Of a stretch of 64,000 nt of DNA, positions 51,146 through 60,106 are shown one piece after another. Origin of the DNA: JACJWR01 sp963752505 (GTDB taxonomy: Bacteria > Actinomycetota > Actinomycetes > S36-B12 > UBA10799); contig CAVVYM010000007.1 in assembly GCA_963752505.1 (NCBI GenBank), positions 24,171 to 88,170 of the forward strand, in the 5' to 3' direction. Under the pieces are notes generated by a model. The model searched no databases, was not told the DNA's origin, and was given only the letters and a program-made list of their open reading frames with translations. The position numbers were made by a program, and so were the translations under genes. How positions within the stretch are numbered: the stretch's first letter is position 1; each line of letters starts with the position of its first letter.

Positions 51146-51991
51146 TTACAGCCGGCAGGCGTGGATGGTGGTGACGAGGATCCCCCGGCCACCCAGGGTG
51201 AAGAGGTCGTCCATGACGGCGTGAACGTCCCGCCGGGGCACCATCGCGCGGATGGCCACCCACTGTTGGTCCCGCAGCGGTGACACCGTGGGGGATTCCA
51301 AGCCCGGGGTGATGGCGCACGCGGCATCCACCAATTCCGCCGGGATGTCGTAGTCCACGAGCACATAGGTCCGGGCCACGATCACGCCCTGTAACCGCCG
51401 CACGAATCGTTCCGTGGCGGGGTCACCACCGTTTCTGGGCGACGCCACGAGCACTGCCTGGCTCGACAACAGCGGGTCCCCGATCGTGCGCAGGCCGGCC
51501 AGCCGAAGGGTCGTTCCGGTGTCGACGACGTCGGCGATGGCGTCGGCAACCCCCAACCGCACGGCGTTCTCGACCGCCCCGTCCAACCGCACGATCGTGG
51601 CCTCGACGTCATGCTCCGTAAGCCACTCGGTCAGCAACGCGGGGTAGCTCGTGGCGATGCGTCGGCCGGCCAATTCCTGCGGACTCGTGCTCGCCTCGGC
51701 TGGCACGGCGAGACGGAAGGTTGATCCGCCGAAACCCAGTTCGAGCAGCGGCTCGGCCGGTCGTCCGGCCTCGATGAGCATGTCCTGACCGGTGATGCCG
51801 AGGTCCAGGGTTCCGCCACCGACATAGGTCGCTATGTCCTTAGGACGCAGGAAGAAGAACTCCACCTCGTTGACGGGGTCGTGGACCATCAACTCCCGTG
51901 GGCTGGCGCTGCCGAGGTAGCCAGCCTCGACCAGCATCTGGCGCGCCGGATCTGACAGCGCACCCTTGTTGGGCACAGCGACCCGCAACAT
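51146..51991 (-). CDS. hisG: ATP phosphoribosyltransferase (long form)
   Basis: A 281-residue HisG, the first and feedback-regulated enzyme of histidine synthesis. It is the long form: catalytic domains I and II (MLRVAVPNKGALSDPAR; DLGITGQDMLIEAG; the PRPP loop DVVDTGTTLRLAGL) and a C-terminal regulatory ACT-like domain (ESPTVSPLRDQQWVAIRAM to GRGILVTTIHACRL). It therefore does not need HisZ. ATG 51991 matches the family start. The gene follows hisE by 74 bp on the same strand, downstream of the riboflavin genes. Confidence 0.95.
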   Translation of the reverse strand: MLRVAVPNKGALSDPARQMLVEAGYLGSASPRELMVHDPVNEVEFFFLRPKDIATYVGGGTLDLGITGQDMLIEAGRPAEPLLELGFGGSTFRLAVPAEASTSPQELAGRRIATSYPALLTEWLTEHDVEATIVRLDGAVENAVRLGVADAIADVVDTGTTLRLAGLRTIGDPLLSSQAVLVASPRNGGDPATERFVRRLQGVIVARTYVLVDYDIPAELVDAACAITPGLESPTVSPLRDQQWVAIRAMVPRRDVHAVMDDLFTLGGRGILVTTIHACRL

Positions 51992-52065
51992 CTCGTCCGT
52001 TTCCTCTCGTCGTGCGCACCGGCGACCCGCAACGTCGTTGCTCACGGTCGGTACACAGATATCTT

Positions 52066-52329
52066 CTAGAGTTGCTTGTAGACCTCTTCGAGGCTGACGC
52101 CGGCAGCGATCATCAACACCTGCGCGTGATACAGCAGCTGAGATATCTCCTCGGCAGTGCGCTGCGGCCCTTCGTACTCAGCCGCCATCCACGCCTCTGC
52201 GGCCTCCTCCACGACCTTCTTGCCAACCGCGTGGACGCCCCCCTCGAGCAGCGTCACCGTGGACGATCCAGCGGGACGATTCGCGTCCCGATCCAGCAAC
52301 TCGGCGTACAGTTCCTCGAACGTCTTCAC
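52066..52329 (-). CDS. hisE: Phosphoribosyl-ATP pyrophosphatase
   Basis: An 87-residue HisE, second enzyme of histidine synthesis, stand-alone (not fused to HisI). The MazG-like all-alpha fold is read in VGKKVVEEAAEAWMAAE, with the metal-binding E-E-x-x-E pattern, and in EEISQLLYHAQVLMIAAG. GTG 52329 lies 5 bases after the ribH stop, so it belongs to the same transcript as the riboflavin genes. Confidence 0.95.
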   Translation of the reverse strand: MKTFEELYAELLDRDANRPAGSSTVTLLEGGVHAVGKKVVEEAAEAWMAAEYEGPQRTAEEISQLLYHAQVLMIAAGVSLEEVYKQL

Positions 52330-52334
52330 AGGCT

Positions 52335-52808
52335 CTAGAGTGTCAGACGCCTCATCAGGGACGCGGTGGCGAGTGCCGCAGCGGCGGCCTCCGTGCCCTT
52401 GTCCTCGGCCGAGCCGGGCAGCCCCGCCCGGTCACGCGCTTGTTCGACGTCGTCGCAGGTGAGGATTCCGAACCCCACCGGAGTACCGGTTTCAAGTGGA
52501 ATCTGCGTGAGTGCCATCGTCACCGAATCGCAGACGTAGTCGAAGTGCGGTGTGCCGCCGCGGATGACGGTGCCGAGCGCCACCACGGCATCGTGGCTGA
52601 TCGCAAGTTTGCGGGCCACCACCGGGATTTCGAAAGTGCCCGGTACCCAGTGCACGGCAGCCTTGATTCCATGGCGCTCGCATTCGGCCTGGGCCTTCGT
52701 CACCAGCGAGTCCTGGATCTCGCGGTGCCACCGCGACGCGACGATCGCCACTTTAAGTCCGCCGTCGATATCAAACTCGCCGCTATCGGGGGTTCCGGTT
52801 CCGCTCAT
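52335..52808 (-). CDS. ribH: 6,7-Dimethyl-8-ribityllumazine synthase
   Basis: A 157-residue lumazine synthase, condensing dihydroxybutanone phosphate with aminoribitylaminouracil. Typical segments: LKVAIVASRWHREIQDSL, VPGTFEIPVVARKL, ALGTVIRGGTPHFDYVCDSV (with the catalytic His after PHF), and PVGFGILTCDDVEQARDRAG. It assembles into a capsid-like shell in many bacteria. ATG 52808 overlaps the ribBA stop as ATGA. Confidence 0.96.
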   Translation of the reverse strand: MSGTGTPDSGEFDIDGGLKVAIVASRWHREIQDSLVTKAQAECERHGIKAAVHWVPGTFEIPVVARKLAISHDAVVALGTVIRGGTPHFDYVCDSVTMALTQIPLETGTPVGFGILTCDDVEQARDRAGLPGSAEDKGTEAAAAALATASLMRRLTL

Positions 52809-54178
52809 GCGTGGCCTCCATCGTCGACTATCGGATCCTCCAAGTCGAGTTCGTGACCCATGCGCTGGCGCTTGGTCTGCAGGTAGAACTCGTTGAAGGG
52901 ATTGGGTTCGATCTCAAGCGGTTCGCGACCGATTATCTCCAGGCCGAACCCGCTGAGCCCGGCTCGTTTATCCGGGTTGTTCGTCAGCAGCCGCATGGAC
53001 TTGATCCCGAGATCGGTCAAGATCTGCGCGCCGGTGCCGTACTCGCGGGCATCGGCGGGTAGTCCGAGTTCGAGATTCGCATCGACCGTATCGGCGCCGG
53101 AATCCTGCAGGTTGTAGGCCCGCAACTTGTGCATCAGGCCGATGCCGCGGCCCTCGTGGCCCCGGACGTAGAGCACCACCCCGCGGCCCTCGGCCGCCAC
53201 CCGATCAAGCGCAGCCTGCAACTGTGGTCCGCAGTCGCAACGCAGGGATCCGAAGACGTCGCCGGTCAGGCACTCCGAATGCACCCTGACCAACACGTCC
53301 TCGCCGTCCCCGAGGTCGCCCATCACCAGTGCCACACTGTCGTGCCCGGTGATCAGCGATTCGTAGCCAACTGCTCTGAATTGCCCCTGCGGCAGGGGCA
53401 ACAATGCGTCGGTGACCTTGCGCACGTGTGTCTCCGACCGGCGCAGGTACTCGATGAGGTCGGCGATCGAGATCATGACCAGCCCGTGCTGATCGGCAAA
53501 CGCCCGACAGTCGGGCGCGCGCATCATTTCGCCGTCGTCGTTGACTAGCTCGGCGATGACACCTGCCGGATTCAAGCCCGCGAGACGAGCGAGGTCGACG
53601 GCAGCCTCGGTGTGCCCGGCTCGACGCAGCACGCCGCCGGGCACCGCGCGCAACGGGAAGACGTGGCCGGGCCGGGTGATTTCCCAGGGTTCGGTGGCGG
53701 TGTCAGCCAGGACGCGCACCGTCTTGGCCCGATCGGCGGCGCTGATGCCGGTGCTCACACCATCACGGGCGTCAACGCTGACCGCGTAGGCAGTCCCCTT
53801 GGCGTCCTCGTTCACTGCGGTCATCGGCGGCAACGCCAGTCGGTCGAGATCGTCTCCCACCATCGGCACGCAGATCACACCCGAGGTGTGCCGAATCATG
53901 AACGCCAGCGTCTCCTGCGTCGCGAGCTGGGCGGCCGCGATCAGGTCGCCCTCGTTCTCCCGATCCTCGTCGTCCACGACCACCACTGACTGCCCCGCTG
54001 CGATGGCAGCCACGGCAGCCGTCACCGGGTCGAGGCGAACGCCTCCCTGACCCGGCTCCTGCCCCGTCGCGGATGGTTGGGCATCCGGTCGTCGGCGTGC
54101 CCCGCGGCTGGCGGCGCGCCCGCTGCGCCGAGCCGGCCGTGGCGGCTCGTCGCCGTAGAGATCGTCGTAGGGAATCAC
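52805..54178 (-). CDS. ribBA: Bifunctional DHBP synthase / GTP cyclohydrolase II
   Basis: A 457-residue fusion supplying both precursors of riboflavin. After a basic, disordered N-terminal extension of about 50 residues (unusually long), the RibB domain has VVVVDDEDRENEGDLI and the TGISAADRAKT motif. The RibA domain (from about residue 255) has the three zinc cysteines in CLTGDVFGSLRCDCGPQL, the catalytic VLYVRGHEGRGIGL and the GTP-binding LLTNNPDKRAGL. GTG 54178 overlaps the ribE stop as GTGA. No FMN riboswitch is visible upstream of the cluster. Confidence 0.96.
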   Translation of the reverse strand: MIPYDDLYGDEPPRPARRSGRAASRGARRRPDAQPSATGQEPGQGGVRLDPVTAAVAAIAAGQSVVVVDDEDRENEGDLIAAAQLATQETLAFMIRHTSGVICVPMVGDDLDRLALPPMTAVNEDAKGTAYAVSVDARDGVSTGISAADRAKTVRVLADTATEPWEITRPGHVFPLRAVPGGVLRRAGHTEAAVDLARLAGLNPAGVIAELVNDDGEMMRAPDCRAFADQHGLVMISIADLIEYLRRSETHVRKVTDALLPLPQGQFRAVGYESLITGHDSVALVMGDLGDGEDVLVRVHSECLTGDVFGSLRCDCGPQLQAALDRVAAEGRGVVLYVRGHEGRGIGLMHKLRAYNLQDSGADTVDANLELGLPADAREYGTGAQILTDLGIKSMRLLTNNPDKRAGLSGFGLEIIGREPLEIEPNPFNEFYLQTKRQRMGHELDLEDPIVDDGGHA

Positions 54179-54771
54179 CTGTGCTCCAGCATGCGCTCAA
54201 CGTAGCGCGCGAGCATGTCGACTTCGACGTTGACCAACGTTCCGATCTCGGCCGCGCCGAGCGTCGTGGCGGCCAACGTGGTCGGGATCAATGACACGGT
54301 GAACCAGTCGTCACCGGCATCTGCGACGGTGAGCGAGACACCGTCGAGGGTGATGGACCCCTTCTCGGCCACGTACTTGTGCAGTGAGCGGGGTTCGGCC
54401 GCCAACGTGAGCACTCGCCAGTTCTCGCTGTCGAATCGCTTGGTGACGCGCGCCTGGCCGTCCACGTGGCCAGAGACGATGTGGCCGCCGAAGCGATCCC
54501 CCACTGCCATCGCCGGCTCCAGATTGACCGGGTCGCCGGGTGCCAGTCGGCCTAGCGACGAACGGTCCAGCGTCTCCTTCATCACGTCGGCGCCGAACTG
54601 GGCACCTTCCGGGTCGACGACTGTGAGGCACACTCCGTTGACACAGATCGATTCTCCCGGGCGCGCCTCCGGCCCGACGACGTCACTGGCGATGCGTAAC
54701 CGCCGCGCCTCGTCGCGCAGGTCCTCAACCGCGACGACGCGGCCGGTGTCGATGACGATTCCGGTAAACAT
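54175..54771 (-). CDS. ribE: Riboflavin synthase alpha chain
   Basis: A 198-residue trimeric synthase that dismutates two lumazine molecules to riboflavin. Two homologous lumazine-binding barrels are seen, beginning MFTGIVIDTGRVV and GGHIVSGHVDGQARV, each with its ESICVNGVCLTV / GSITLDGVSLTV strand. ATG 54771 lies two bases after the ribD stop and has a strong AAAGGAG site. Confidence 0.96.
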   Translation of the reverse strand: MFTGIVIDTGRVVAVEDLRDEARRLRIASDVVGPEARPGESICVNGVCLTVVDPEGAQFGADVMKETLDRSSLGRLAPGDPVNLEPAMAVGDRFGGHIVSGHVDGQARVTKRFDSENWRVLTLAAEPRSLHKYVAEKGSITLDGVSLTVADAGDDWFTVSLIPTTLAATTLGAAEIGTLVNVEVDMLARYVERMLEHR

Positions 54772-54773
54772 CA

Positions 54774-55784
54774 TCACTCCTTTCGTTCGAGCTCGACGCG
54801 CACGTCCGGACCGCTGGCTGCCACGTCCCTGACGTGCCACCGCGCGGCGTCGGCCAGGGTCGCTGGACCACCGTCGAGCACCGCCAGGCCATCGTCGCCC
54901 AGCAGCAGCGGAGCCGCGAACCAGGTGATCCGGTCGATGAGGTCGGCGGTAGCGAAGGCGCCGGCCAGCCGAGGCCCGCACTCGAGCATGACACGGCGCA
55001 CGTCGAGGTCCCACAGTTGGGCGAGGGCGACAGCCGGATCGTGGGTGCGCAGCTGCACCGCATCCGTCAGCGGATGCCCGCTCGGCAACGGCGTCATGCC
55101 CATTACCGCGCGCTGCGGCTGCTGCGCCGCCGCGACGCCACCGGGCCGCGCGGTGAGCAGCGGCGAATCCGCCAGCGCGGTTCCGGTGCCGGTGAGCACG
55201 GCGTCGACAGCGCCGCGCATGGCATGGACCACCTCGCGGGACTGCGGCGAGGTGATCCACTTCGACGTGCCGTCGGCGGCAGCGATGCGTCCGTCGAGAC
55301 TGGCGGCCACCTTCCAGTGCACCAGCGGACGTCGCAACTGCTGGGCCACATTCCAGTCCCGGTTGACCGCCTGTGCCTCGGCCGCGGCGGCCGGGCCGAC
55401 AACTTCCACACCGCCCGCGCGCAGCACCTCGGCACCACCGGCTGCCTGAGGATTCGGATCGGCCTGGCCGAAGACCACCCGGGTGACGCCGGCGGCGAGC
55501 AGCGCGGCGGTGCAGGGCGGTGTGCGGCCATGATGGGAACACGGCTCCATCGACACCACGGCTGTCGCACCCGCCGCCGCCGCACCGGCTTGCCTCAGCG
55601 CCTCAACCTCCGCGTGGGCCGTCCCCGGCCCGCGATGCCACCCGCTCGCGATCGTGCGGCCCGAGGAGTCCAGGAGCACGCATCCCACCGCCGGGTTCGG
55701 GCCCAGGGTGATGCCCGAGTTGGCCGCCAGCGCGATCGCCTGGTGCAGCGCGCGCTGCTCCTCCTGCGAAACCGCAGGTGTCAT
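54774..55784 (-). CDS. ribD: Bifunctional pyrimidine deaminase / reductase RibD
   Basis: A 336-residue RibD. The N-terminal deaminase domain has the zinc site HAEVEAL and PCSHHGRTPPC; the C-terminal reductase domain has HWKVAASLDGRIAAADGTSKWI and the NADPH-site LECGPRLAGAFATADLID. It carries out the second and third steps of the GTP branch of riboflavin synthesis. ATG 55784 overlaps the rpe stop as ATGA. Confidence 0.95.
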   Translation of the reverse strand: MTPAVSQEEQRALHQAIALAANSGITLGPNPAVGCVLLDSSGRTIASGWHRGPGTAHAEVEALRQAGAAAAGATAVVSMEPCSHHGRTPPCTAALLAAGVTRVVFGQADPNPQAAGGAEVLRAGGVEVVGPAAAAEAQAVNRDWNVAQQLRRPLVHWKVAASLDGRIAAADGTSKWITSPQSREVVHAMRGAVDAVLTGTGTALADSPLLTARPGGVAAAQQPQRAVMGMTPLPSGHPLTDAVQLRTHDPAVALAQLWDLDVRRVMLECGPRLAGAFATADLIDRITWFAAPLLLGDDGLAVLDGGPATLADAARWHVRDVAASGPDVRVELERKE

Positions 55785-56452
55785 GGGGCGGTGGCGACGG
55801 CTTCGGCGGTCGCGCGCAGTTGATCGATCGCGGTGGCGGGGTTGTCCGCGCCGTAGACGCTGGAGCCGGCCACGAAGACGTTGGCTCCCGCCTCGGCGCA
55901 GGCGACGATGGTGGACTGGTCGACTCCGCCGTCCACCTGCAGCCACACGTCCACGTCGCGACCGTCGATCAATTCGCGGGCGCGACGGATCTTGGGCACC
56001 ACGAATTCGAGGAACGACTGGCCGCCGAATCCCGGCTCGACGGTCATGAGCAACAGCATGTCGAGTTCGCCGAGTAGATCGGCGTAGGGCTCCACCGGAG
56101 TCGCCGGTTTGAGGCCCATGCCAGCGCGGGCCCCCAAATTCCGGATCTCTCGGGCCAGGCGGATGGGCGCGTGGGCGGCCTCGACGTGGAAGGTCACGCT
56201 GCCCGCACCGGCCTCGGCATAGGCCGGCGCCCAGCGGTCGGGGTCGTCGATCATCAGGTGGCAGTCGATGGGGGTGTCCACGGCTGCCAGCAGGGATTCC
56301 ACGACGGGCAGGCCGAGGGTCAGATTCGGCACGAAATGGTTGTCCATCACGTCCACGTGCAGCCAATCCGCGTGCCCCGCGACCGCCTGGCACTCAGCAG
56401 CGAGGTGGGCGAAGTTCGCGGAGAGGATGCTCGGTGAAATCTGAAGTCCCAT
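55781..56452 (-). CDS. rpe: Ribulose-phosphate 3-epimerase
   Basis: A 223-residue TIM-barrel epimerase interconverting ribulose and xylulose 5-phosphates. It reads ISPSILSANFAHL, the metal-site WLHVDVMDNHFVPNLTLG, DCHLMIDDPDRW, and VDGGVDQSTIVACAEAGANVFVAGSSVYG near the end. Ribulose 5-phosphate feeds the RibB reaction of the downstream genes, which makes the coupling to ribD sensible. TAGGCT, 8 nt before ATG 56452, may be its own leaderless promoter. Confidence 0.96.
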   Translation of the reverse strand: MGLQISPSILSANFAHLAAECQAVAGHADWLHVDVMDNHFVPNLTLGLPVVESLLAAVDTPIDCHLMIDDPDRWAPAYAEAGAGSVTFHVEAAHAPIRLAREIRNLGARAGMGLKPATPVEPYADLLGELDMLLLMTVEPGFGGQSFLEFVVPKIRRARELIDGRDVDVWLQVDGGVDQSTIVACAEAGANVFVAGSSVYGADNPATAIDQLRATAEAVATAP

Positions 56453-56460
56453 AGCAGGTC

Positions 56461-56466
56461 AGCCTA
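56461..56466 (-). promoter_or_regulatory. Putative -10 box of rpe (leaderless)
   Basis: TAGGCT on the minus strand, 8 nt before the ATG of rpe, in the 30-bp gap after rsmB; it would start the rpe-ribD-ribE-ribBA-ribH-hisE transcript. Confidence 0.38.
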
Positions 56467-56482
56467 GTGCGCCGGATCCTCG

Positions 56483-57898
56483 CTAGCACCGCTGGAGAAC
56501 GGCTGCGAACATCCCGTCGGTGTCATGCACGTGCGGCCACAACCTCGTGCGCGGTCCGGCACCCAGTGTGGCCACCACGGCCTCGGGTAGACCGGAGTGG
56601 GAGTCGAGCTCAATCACGTCGCCGGCGTGCTGGGCCAACGCACGGTCAACCACAAGGTCCGTTTCCGCGATGTGCGGCGAGCAGGTGACATAGACCACGA
56701 CACCGCCGGGTCGCAGGGCTCGGATGGCCGCGTCGAGGAGTTCGCGCTGGAGCGACGCGAGCGTGGCGACATCCTTGGGGGTACGACGCCAGCGAGACTC
56801 CGGGCGACGACGCACCACGCCGAGGCCGGTGCACGGTGCGTCCAGCAGGATCCGGTCGAAAGCGCCCTGGGCCCAAGGCCCTGCCCGACCATCGGCTTGC
56901 ACGACCAGGTGTTCACCCGGCGCCTGGGCCAGCGAGCGAGCCACCAGTCGGGCACGGCTGTGGTGCACGTCGGCGGCTATCAGCCGCGCCCCCCGGGGGG
57001 CCGCAAGCGCCGCTAACAGACCGGCCTTTCCGCCCGGCCCCGAGCACATGTCGAGCCAGAACTCATCACGGCCGGACAACGGGAAGTCGGCTGCGAGCAT
57101 GGCCATCAATTGGCTGCCCTCGTCCTGCACCGCTGCCCGATGTTGGCGCACGGCCGCGAGTTGTCCGGGTCGGCCGCCTTCGAGCATCAACGCGTAGGGC
57201 GACCACAGCCCGGGCCGGGTGCCCTCCGGCGCCTGCTCGGCGAGCTCCTCGAGCGTCACCCGCCCAGGTCGGGCCGCGAGCGTGACCCGCGGTGCGGTGT
57301 TGTTGCGTTCGAGGAGGGCGGCCAAGGCAGCGTCGTCGCCACCGAGGGCGTCACGCAGCGACGAGACGATCCAGGCCGGGTGAGAGGTGCGCACGGCCAT
57401 CGCTTGGGAACTGGTCATGGTGGCGGTGATCTGTGCCAACCAATCGGCTAGGTCGTGGGTGGCCACTCGACGCAGCACAGCATTCGTGAGGCCCTTGGGG
57501 GCGGGCCCGCACACGTCCGCCGTCAGGTCCACCGAACTGGCCACGGCAGCGTGCGCGGCAGTGTGGAGGTAGAGCAACTGGTAGGTGCCGAGGCGAAGCA
57601 CGTCGAGTACCCGTGGATCCAGTTTCGCCAGCGGACGGTCGACGCACGCGGCCAGCACCTCGTCAATCGTGCCTCGGTGCCGCAGCACGCCCATCACCAA
57701 TTCGGTGGCGAAGGCAGCGTCACGCCCCGAGAGCTTGTGGTCGGCAAACACGGTTCGCAGCAGCAGATTGGCGTAGCCGTCGCTGGCACCCACCTCGTGC
57801 AGTACGTCGTAGGCTGCCCGCCGCGCTGCGTCCACGGGTGCTGCAGTGCGGGCTTGCGGTCGGCGCGATCCGCGGCGCGGTGGTGGGCGGCCGGTCAT
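56483..57898 (-). CDS. rsmB: 16S rRNA m5C967 methyltransferase RsmB
   Basis: A 471-residue methyltransferase for a cytosine of 16S rRNA. The N-terminal NusB-like RNA-binding domain (residues 20-160, LLRTVFADHKLSGRDAAFATELV) precedes the Rossmann domain with DMCSGPGGKAGLLAAL (SAM site), DAPCTGLGVVRRRPESRWRR and TCSPHIAETD, whose two cysteines are catalytic. ATG 57898 is chosen because it overlaps the fmt stop as ATGA; ATG 57904 is two codons upstream. Confidence 0.94.
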   Translation of the reverse strand: MTGRPPPRRGSRRPQARTAAPVDAARRAAYDVLHEVGASDGYANLLLRTVFADHKLSGRDAAFATELVMGVLRHRGTIDEVLAACVDRPLAKLDPRVLDVLRLGTYQLLYLHTAAHAAVASSVDLTADVCGPAPKGLTNAVLRRVATHDLADWLAQITATMTSSQAMAVRTSHPAWIVSSLRDALGGDDAALAALLERNNTAPRVTLAARPGRVTLEELAEQAPEGTRPGLWSPYALMLEGGRPGQLAAVRQHRAAVQDEGSQLMAMLAADFPLSGRDEFWLDMCSGPGGKAGLLAALAAPRGARLIAADVHHSRARLVARSLAQAPGEHLVVQADGRAGPWAQGAFDRILLDAPCTGLGVVRRRPESRWRRTPKDVATLASLQRELLDAAIRALRPGGVVVYVTCSPHIAETDLVVDRALAQHAGDVIELDSHSGLPEAVVATLGAGPRTRLWPHVHDTDGMFAAVLQRC

Positions 57899-58824
57899 CG
57901 GCATGCATCAGCTGCGGTCGGCCGAACTCCCCGGGCCCAGTCCGCGGCCGTCATCGGACGTTTGCCGGGCGGTTGCACGGTGCTGAGGGCCAGCGCAGCG
58001 GTGGCCGATCCGACGAGAACTCGGTCCTTGCTGACCGCCAGCTCACCGGGTGCCAGCTCGTCGGCCGCCCCCTCGGCGATCCTCACTGGACCCAGTTTGA
58101 GTCGTTCGTCGCGAAACGTCGTCCAGGCCCCTGGAGCCGGCGTGCAGGCTCGAATGAGTCGGTCGACGCGCATAGCTGGATCGGTCCACACCACGCGGGC
58201 GTCATCGGACGTCAGTTTGGGTGCGTAGCTGATGTCCTCGAGGGGCTGCGGTACGGCCACCAACTGGTTCGTCGCGAGGCCGTCGAGGGTGGCGACGAGC
58301 AGGTCGGCGCCGTCGGCGCTGAGTCGTTCGAGCAGTTCCCCCGAGGTCTCACGCGGATTGATCTCCGCAGTTGCGACCCCGAACACCGGGCCAGTGTCCA
58401 TCCCGGGGTCGAGTCGAAAAGTGGTGGCACCGGTGACCTGGTCACCGGCGAGGATCGCGTGCTGCACCGGCGCGGCCCCGCGCCAGGCAGGCAGCAAGGA
58501 GAAGTGCAGATTCACCCAGCCGTGCACGGGGACCTGCAGCAGTTCTTCGCCGATGAGGGCGCCGTAGGCCACGATCGCCACGACGTCGGGTGCGAACTCG
58601 CGCAGCGCTCGGGCGAATTCGGGATCCCGCGGGGACGCTGGCGTGAGCACCGGAATGCCGTACTCGTCGGCGACGGTGCCCACCTCCGATCGCGCCAGCG
58701 TGCGTCCCCGGCCACGACGGGCGTCGGGCCTGGTGACGACCGCCACGACTTCGTGCGGTGAGGCCACGATGGCGCGCAGCGACGGGACAGCAGCGGCTGG
58801 GGTACCGGCGAAGATGACTCTCAA
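57895..58824 (-). CDS. fmt: Methionyl-tRNA formyltransferase
   Basis: A 309-residue enzyme that formylates initiator Met-tRNA with 10-formyl-THF. It starts RVIFAGTPAAAVPSLRAI, and carries the active-site WVNLHFSLLPAWRGAAPVQHAI (Asn, His) with the downstream Asp in FRLDPGMDTGPVF. The C-terminal tRNA-binding domain is complete. The start codon is TTG at 58824, because no ATG or GTG would give the family N terminus. It follows def by 10 bp, the usual def-fmt pairing. Confidence 0.95.
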   Translation of the reverse strand: MRVIFAGTPAAAVPSLRAIVASPHEVVAVVTRPDARRGRGRTLARSEVGTVADEYGIPVLTPASPRDPEFARALREFAPDVVAIVAYGALIGEELLQVPVHGWVNLHFSLLPAWRGAAPVQHAILAGDQVTGATTFRLDPGMDTGPVFGVATAEINPRETSGELLERLSADGADLLVATLDGLATNQLVAVPQPLEDISYAPKLTSDDARVVWTDPAMRVDRLIRACTPAPGAWTTFRDERLKLGPVRIAEGAADELAPGELAVSKDRVLVGSATAALALSTVQPPGKRPMTAADWARGVRPTAADACR

Positions 58825-58834
58825 GGTCGGCCCG

Positions 58835-59374
58835 TCACAGACTGAAGGGACCGGTGTGAGGGCTGAACTTGACTGTCGGTGGCGCGCCGAACCAGTCGGA
58901 CTCCCGAATCAGCTTCATGGCTTCCCGGCGCGCCTCGCGATCCAGCCGGTCGATGAACAGCACGCCGTCGAGGTGATCTGTCTCGTGCTGCACGATGCGT
59001 GACAGCAAGTCGGTGCCCTCGAGCTCAACCGGCTCTCCGTGCTCGTTGAATCCCTTCGCGACCACGCGCCAGGCCCGTTTGGTGTCGAAGGTGAGATCCG
59101 GCAGCGAGAGGCAGCCCTCCGGACCGTCCTGCTCCTCATCGGAGAGATCCAGCGACGGGTTGATGAGGTGACCGACACCGGATCCGTCGTTATAGGTGAA
59201 GACGCGCAGGCTGACACCTATCTGGGGCGCGGCCAATCCCGCACCGGGCGCCGCCTCCATAGTCTCGGCCAGGTCTCGGACCAGCACCCGGAGTTCTTTG
59301 TCGAAGGTCGTCACCGGGACGGCGGGGGTTCGCAACACGGGATCGCCGAAGAGCCGGATGGGTTGGACTGTCAC
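58835..59374 (-). CDS. def: Peptide deformylase
   Basis: A 179-residue deformylase removing the formyl group from nascent proteins. All three motifs are present: GAGLAAPQIG (residues 41-50), EGCLSLP with the metal Cys, and QHETDHLDGVLF with the HExxH metal site. GTG 59374 begins VTVQPIRLFGDPVLR and lies 7 nt after TAGACT (59387-59382 on the minus strand), suggesting a leaderless message. Confidence 0.95.
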   Translation of the reverse strand: MTVQPIRLFGDPVLRTPAVPVTTFDKELRVLVRDLAETMEAAPGAGLAAPQIGVSLRVFTYNDGSGVGHLINPSLDLSDEEQDGPEGCLSLPDLTFDTKRAWRVVAKGFNEHGEPVELEGTDLLSRIVQHETDHLDGVLFIDRLDREARREAMKLIRESDWFGAPPTVKFSPHTGPFSL

Positions 59375-59381
59375 GCTTGGC

Positions 59382-59387
59382 AGTCTA
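59382..59387 (-). promoter_or_regulatory. Putative -10 box of def (leaderless)
   Basis: TAGACT on the minus strand, 7 nt before the GTG start of def, with no ribosome-binding site; it would drive def-fmt-rsmB. Confidence 0.42.
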
Positions 59388-59427
59388 TGAGAAACTCGCG
59401 CATCCGGTGCGTCGGCGTCCTTGCTCC

Positions 59428-60039
59428 TCAGCCCAGTGCGCCGGCGGCCTGCTCGGCGGCGGTGATGAGCGCTTGCTGTTGGTCGTTGCTGATGTCGGTG
59501 CCCAGCAGCGACAGCGCGAACTGTTGACCGTTCTCCTCCCACGCGACGGTCACGCCTTGACCGCCCCCGCCGGGCAGGAATCCGAGGTTCCACAGCTCGC
59601 CCCCGGGGACTTCCGACACCGGCGTGGGGGTCTCGCCCGATGCGCCCAGCAGCGACGCCAGCGGATCTTCGATCGCCCCGGGGGTGAAGGCCTGCAAGGT
59701 CAGGTAGACACCCTGGTCGGGCCCGCCCCATGTGCAACCGCTGAGAGCGTAGGCGTCGCCGGGGATCGAAACCGGCTGCGGATCGCTGGCGCTGTAGCCC
59801 AGCACTGCGAGCACCTCGTTGGCAGTCAGCACCGAGCAGGGGTCCACATCGCTGGCCGGGCTCACCGAACCGGGCGGTGGCGTGACCTCGCCGGTAGCCA
59901 GCGGCGGGGTCGAGGTCACAGTGGTCGGCGCGGCAGTAGGTTCGACAGCGCTATCGCTGCCACTACCGCCGCAGGCGCTGAGGGCACCGAACAGAACTGG
60001 AACAGCGACAACGGCGACGACACGCGCGGGAGGAACCAT
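59428..60039 (-). CDS. Secreted lipoprotein, DUF3558-like
   Basis: A 203-residue exported lipoprotein. A signal peptide (MVPPARVVAVVAVPVLFGAL) leads into the lipobox LSAC, with the lipid-bearing Cys at residue 23, then a Ser/Thr/Pro linker. The mature domain has DPCSVLTANEVLAVLGYSA and CTWGGP, the paired cysteines and layout of DUF3558-type actinobacterial lipoproteins. Function is unknown. CACTAT, six bases upstream of ATG 60039, may be a leaderless -10. Confidence 0.75.
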   Translation of the reverse strand: MVPPARVVAVVAVPVLFGALSACGGSGSDSAVEPTAAPTTVTSTPPLATGEVTPPPGSVSPASDVDPCSVLTANEVLAVLGYSASDPQPVSIPGDAYALSGCTWGGPDQGVYLTLQAFTPGAIEDPLASLLGASGETPTPVSEVPGGELWNLGFLPGGGGQGVTVAWEENGQQFALSLLGTDISNDQQQALITAAEQAAGALG

Positions 60040-60106
60040 GGCGCAATAGTGACCTACCGGTAACCCCGAGACAACAACCGCGCACGCGTGGTCGCGCAGG
60101 TGTGGA

